Origin: Actinobacillus genomosp. 2
GTDB lineage: Bacteria > Pseudomonadota > Gammaproteobacteria > Enterobacterales > Pasteurellaceae
Assembly: GCF_029773605.1 (NCBI RefSeq)
Contig: NZ_CP103807.1
Coordinates: 1,364,001-1,428,000, forward strand
Direction of reading: 5' to 3'
Length of the DNA: 64,000 nt
The position numbers and the translations under genes are program-made. This document shows positions 61,004-64,000 of this stretch, piece after piece (the first letter of the stretch is position 1; the number at the start of each line of letters is the position of its first letter). The notes under the pieces were generated by a model. It was not told where the DNA came from. It did not search any database and was given only the letters and a program-made list of their open reading frames with translations.

Positions 61004-62692
61004 TTATGCATCTTTAACAAATACACCTATTAATATGAAAATAGCAATTATTGATACTATTCCCCATATCCATCCTAGAAAATAGATTAATATAGATAAT
61101 ATAAACAGTATAAATAAAATTATACCCGTTATTTTAGGCCTCACAGCTAAACCAATTATTGTAAAAAATACCCCTAGCCACACCCAAATTGGAATGTTTA
61201 CAATAGTTTTTATGCCTTGTTCTATCACTGGAAATGAAAGATATACTGTCAGTCCCAAAAGTAAAATGATACCCAATCTACCTATAAACTTACTTATTTC
61301 TTCTTTCCTTAATCTTTTTTCATTTTCCTATCTTAATTTTTTTTCATTTTCTTCTTGTTCTTTTCTTAATTTTTCTAGCTCAAGCTTCCGTTTTTCAGCT
61401 TGAATTTTGTTTTCAAATTCTCGTCTTTCTAATTCAATTTTTTGTTTTTTAGCAATTTCCTCATTCTCAAGTCTTTGTTTCTCTGCTTCTGCTTGCCATT
61501 TTTCTTGTTGTAACCGCCTCTCTTCCAGTTCTAATTTCGTATAATATCCACTTATTTTCCTCAAAAGTAGTTCTACTTCTGCCCGATATTCTGCTAAATA
61601 ATCAGGAGATTTCAATATATTTTTAATTGTTTGATACTCTTTACTTTGTTTGATTTTATCAATATCTACTTCTACTTCCTCAATCTTTTCCACTAATACA
61701 ACTTTGGTATATTCAATATATCCGTATTTTTCTATATTAAAGTCTGGATATTGATAAATAGGCAATTTATACTGAAATAACTTATGAATATTAAAAATAT
61801 TCTCAAGTTTATCTTTAGGACAAAACTCTTGACGAATCACTAAATCTAAATCTGATAATAAACCTAGAATCCCAGATTCTAAATCACTATTATTTTCTTT
61901 AAAATTTTCTATTTCTATGAGAACTTCTTCTAAATATACCTGTTTAGCTCTATATAGTTTTAGTAATTCTTCAATTTCGCTTCTTATTGATGTATCAGCA
62001 ATATCTTTTTGAGTATTATTTTCTTGATTTTCAGATTTATATATACTATCTGTATCTCTGCCTGGATAATTCGTAAATTCTTGTATTGTAGGAGATAATA
62101 ATTCCAAAAAATTTAAAATTTCTTTATCTAAAAAGCCTGATGTCCTAGCTATATGATCTAATTCATAAACTGAATTTTCATCTAAAATCTGGAACCAATC
62201 TTTCATTTTAGGAGATAATTCATCATAAATATTATTTAAATTAGTAATACTTTTAAATAAAACAACACCACTAATCTTATTCTTAATATCTTTCTCTTTA
62301 TTAACAATATGAAAGTCTGTCAAATAGTTAATAAGACCATATCTATGTCTACTCATCTGAGAATAAGGATTGGTATAGCGGGTATTTCCCATTATCTTTA
62401 CGGTTTGAGATTTACCTTTAGGTAAAATATACCAGTTCTCATTTGCATCTAATGGTGTTGTTAAATGACCGCTATATTCTTTAAAATCAATAATTGTAAT
62501 TTCACCATTCTTAATAAATAATGCATCAATTTCATATTGTTGATTTTCTTTAGTTATAAAAGATATATTTCCTAATAAATAAACCTTATCATCACTATTC
62601 TTATATAAATTATTTAACTTCTCACATAAATATGAAAACACCTTATTTTCTTTTGTATATGATGATCTATTTTTATATGCTTTAAATCCCAT
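61004..62692 (-). pseudogene. NERD-nuclease/coiled-coil/membrane protein gene split by in-frame TAG
   Basis: From 62692 to 61331 an open frame of 454 codons begins with a NERD domain: YEIDALFIKNGEITIIDFKEYSG, with Asp56, Asp69 and Lys71 as a PD-(D/E)xK-like site. A helical middle and a long Lys/Glu coiled coil (LELEERRLQQEKWQAEAEKQ...KKLR) follow. The frame stops at an amber codon (61328-61330). It then continues in the same frame, without a gap, through ENEKKRLRKEEISKFIGRLG into three hydrophobic segments (LGIILLLGLTVYLSF, IPIWVWLGVFFTIIGLAV, ILFILFILSILIYFLGWIWG) to 61004. A separate start for the downstream part would be a TTG without ribosome site. I read this as one 562-codon gene interrupted by a point mutation, a read-through stop, or a sequencing error. 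Confidence 0.75.
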
Positions 62693-62731
62693 AATTCAAC
62701 CCATGGATTAATATTAATTATTATTAAATAG

Positions 62732-62764
62732 AAAAAAGGCTAATACAACTTTAGCCTTTTAAAA
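62732..62764 (-). terminator. Terminator after the zinc-ribbon gene
   Basis: AAAGGCTAA/TTTAGCCTTT with a 6-nt loop and TTTTTTC on the minus strand, a few bases past the zinc-ribbon stop codon. It separates this operon from the NERD gene. Confidence 0.8.
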
Positions 62765-62767
62765 CAA

Positions 62768-63046
62768 TTATTTTTTCTTATTTGCTAAAGCTGTTAATGT
62801 AAGTACAGCTCCACCAATCATTGTAACCTTATTAGGAAAATCATTAGTACAGCTAGGACATAATTCATCATCCCATACATCCCCACCTTTAGCATAATTA
62901 TTACAACCCGGAGATCGGCAAATATAAATAACTTTATTACAACTAGGACAAATACACTTATCTCTACGAATATAATTTTCCTCAATAACTTTTGCTATTA
63001 TAGAATCACTACAATATGGACATATACCTTTCGCTTTAATAGACAT
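62768..63046 (-). CDS. Zinc-ribbon protein with hydrophobic tail
   Basis: A 92-residue protein with four cysteine pairs: CPYC (9-12), CICPSC (32-37), CRSPGC (43-48) and CPSC (63-66), forming two zinc-ribbon knuckles. A C-terminal hydrophobic stretch (VTMIGGAVLTLTALA) and a KKK tail follow. I do not recognise a named family. It follows the 74-residue gene by 14 bp and ends at a terminator, so it belongs to the ATP-grasp operon. Confidence 0.75.
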   Translation of the reverse strand: MSIKAKGICPYCSDSIIAKVIEENYIRRDKCICPSCNKVIYICRSPGCNNYAKGGDVWDDELCPSCTNDFPNKVTMIGGAVLTLTALANKKK

Positions 63047-63060
63047 TGGACTTTTCTCAA

Positions 63061-63285
63061 CTATAATTCCGATATTTCAACTATCTGAACAACTTTAAAA
63101 AATGGCATATTATTTTTACCTAAATTATTGTTAATAAAGTTTTCTACAAATTCATGATTTATAATATCTTGGCTTTCAGCATATAAAAGAAATGCATTTT
63201 CTTCATCTATAAAAGTCTTACCAAAATCCTTGCTATACATAAAATTACAAAAAACTCTATAATTAGGATCTATATTATTTTTCAT
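63061..63285 (-). CDS. Small protein (74 aa) in the ATP-grasp operon
   Basis: MKNNIDPNYRVFCNFMYSKD begins it, with GGGAG ten bases upstream. It is acidic and hydrophilic, with no signal or membrane segment (FIDEENAFLLYAESQDIINHEFVENFINNN in the middle). It overlaps the ATP-grasp stop by 11 bp, so it is co-translated with it. No family recognised. A peptide substrate or an accessory factor of the ligase are possibilities; I see no clear leader/core division. Confidence 0.6.
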   Translation of the reverse strand: MKNNIDPNYRVFCNFMYSKDFGKTFIDEENAFLLYAESQDIINHEFVENFINNNLGKNNMPFFKVVQIVEISEL

Positions 63286-64000
63286 TTACTTTTCTCCCGA
63301 GGAAATTGGCAATAGATTTACTAATATTTAACCCAACAGCTAACTCTATCCACATATACTTTCCAAATGGATTTACATCTAAAAGCCAAATATTATCGTT
63401 ATCATCAACACAAAGATCTAAGCAAGCATAATCTAATCCAAATAGCTTAATTACATTTACTAATTTTAATTGAAACTCCTTAGTAAATTCATATTTTGAG
63501 TGTTTTGTATTTGGTAAATCATATACTCGCCAATCCAAATTACCTATACTAGATTTGCTAGCATCGATCTTACAACCAATCACCTCACTACCAATAATTA
63601 TTGCTCTAATATCAAATTTCTTATCTATTTTTTCTTGTAAAAATACGGGACATTCATTTTTAGTTTCGAATTGTTCAAATTGATACTTACTCACACTATT
63701 AACTAATAACATCGCTTGCTTTCCACTATATTCTAAATAAATTTGATGCATAGTTTTTAATACAATATCTGGATGCTTAATAAAAAATGAATTAATCTCA
63801 TCTTTATTATTACTAATTAATGAATCAGGTGTATTTAATCCAGATTTTCTAGCTTTTGCAAAGAAAGATATTTTACTTTGAGCTGAAAGTGCAGTACGTA
63901 AATTACTATTGGTCCAAAATACCCTTTCAGATAGAAAATCATAAAATCCAAATAATGATTCTCTCCAAGTGAAGTGCCAAAAATCTTTTTCATTAGAACT
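63275..64000 (-). CDS. Graspetide-type ATP-grasp ligase (MvdD-like), 5' end off window
   Basis: The frame is open to the window edge, giving 241 visible C-terminal residues. Landmarks typical of ATP-grasp peptide ligases of the microviridin/graspetide group: FTWRESLFGFYDFLSERVFWTNS with an early WRES, AQSKISFFAKARKSGLNTPDSLISNN, CPVFLQEKIDKKFDIRAIIIGSEVIGCKID, DWRVYDLP, and the metal/ATP end LFGLDYACLDLCVDDNDNIWLLDVNPFGKYMWIELAVGLNISKSIANFL. Such enzymes form ester or amide cross-links between side chains of a precursor peptide. No precursor is visible, and it may lie upstream beyond the edge. Followed in operon by a 74-residue protein and a zinc ribbon. Confidence 0.8.
   Translation of the reverse strand, partial: SSNEKDFWHFTWRESLFGFYDFLSERVFWTNSNLRTALSAQSKISFFAKARKSGLNTPDSLISNNKDEINSFFIKHPDIVLKTMHQIYLEYSGKQAMLLVNSVSKYQFEQFETKNECPVFLQEKIDKKFDIRAIIIGSEVIGCKIDASKSSIGNLDWRVYDLPNTKHSKYEFTKEFQLKLVNVIKLFGLDYACLDLCVDDNDNIWLLDVNPFGKYMWIELAVGLNISKSIANFLGRKVNEK

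Noticed and set aside
61004-61276. Independent 90-residue membrane protein gene
   Set aside because: Its only start is a TTG without ribosome site, and the frame joins without a gap to the upstream NERD/coiled-coil frame across a single TAG. It is described as part of the split gene.

Overview
The window is chromosomal DNA from a member of the Pasteurellaceae, most likely Actinobacillus sensu stricto or the nearby Mannheimia group. The evidence is the recurring ACAAGCGGT(C) uptake signal sequence (the Apl-type DNA uptake motif rather than the Haemophilus AAGTGCGGT type), often followed by TTTGCAAA-rich arms and often in inverted pairs. The low-GC codon use, the close match of many genes to Haemophilus and E. 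coli orthologues, and the competence genes tfoX and comM fit the same group. No 16S rRNA or toxin gene is present, so the species stays open.

Layout. 0-17.3 kb (minus strand): rimM and rpsP, then the alpha (rplQ-rpoA-rpsD-rpsK-rpsM), spc (rpmJ-secY...rplN) and S10 (rpsQ...rpsJ) ribosomal-protein operons. A gene for a leucine-rich-repeat protein sits between spc and S10. 17.7-23.4 kb: tfoX/sxy, fumC, an MFS transporter, murJ, rpsT. 23.4-30 kb: trkA, rsmB, selB, selA, with the selenocysteine tRNA selC and mioC on the other strand. 30-36 kb: lyxK-yiaO-yiaN-yiaM-yiaL-yiaK, a 2,3-diketo-L-gulonate uptake and use cluster with a TRAP transporter. 36.9-42.1 kb: sialic acid catabolism (nagA, nagB, nanA, nanK, nanE) headed by an SGNH esterase. 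42.3-49.7 kb: menD-menH, a TbpB-like lipoprotein, comM with a CRP-S site, ubiF, and a small lipoprotein.

49.7-57.7 kb is a sialic acid polymer locus read right to left. It holds a NeuS-like polysialyltransferase, an unassigned GT-B-like protein, an OatC-like polysialate O-acetyltransferase, then neuD-neuB-neuA-neuC. The first four genes are markedly AT-rich and look acquired. No capsule export genes (kps/ctr/wza) lie next to them. The cell therefore appears able both to make activated Neu5Ac and an O-acetylated polymer and, ten kilobases away, to degrade free sialic acid. O-acetyl esterase domains occur on both sides: the C-terminal half of NeuA and the stand-alone SGNH protein.

57.7-64 kb is accessory: a periplasmic 5'-nucleotidase, a vapBC module flanked by 58-bp direct repeats (57/58 identical), a NERD-nuclease/coiled-coil/membrane gene broken by an in-frame amber codon, and a small operon running off the right edge. 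That operon codes for a graspetide-type (MvdD-like) ATP-grasp ligase, a 74-residue protein and a zinc-ribbon protein. The most promising undescribed items are the export-less O-acetyl polysialate locus, the ATP-grasp/zinc-ribbon operon, the amber-split NERD gene and the LRR gene lodged between the two ribosomal operons.
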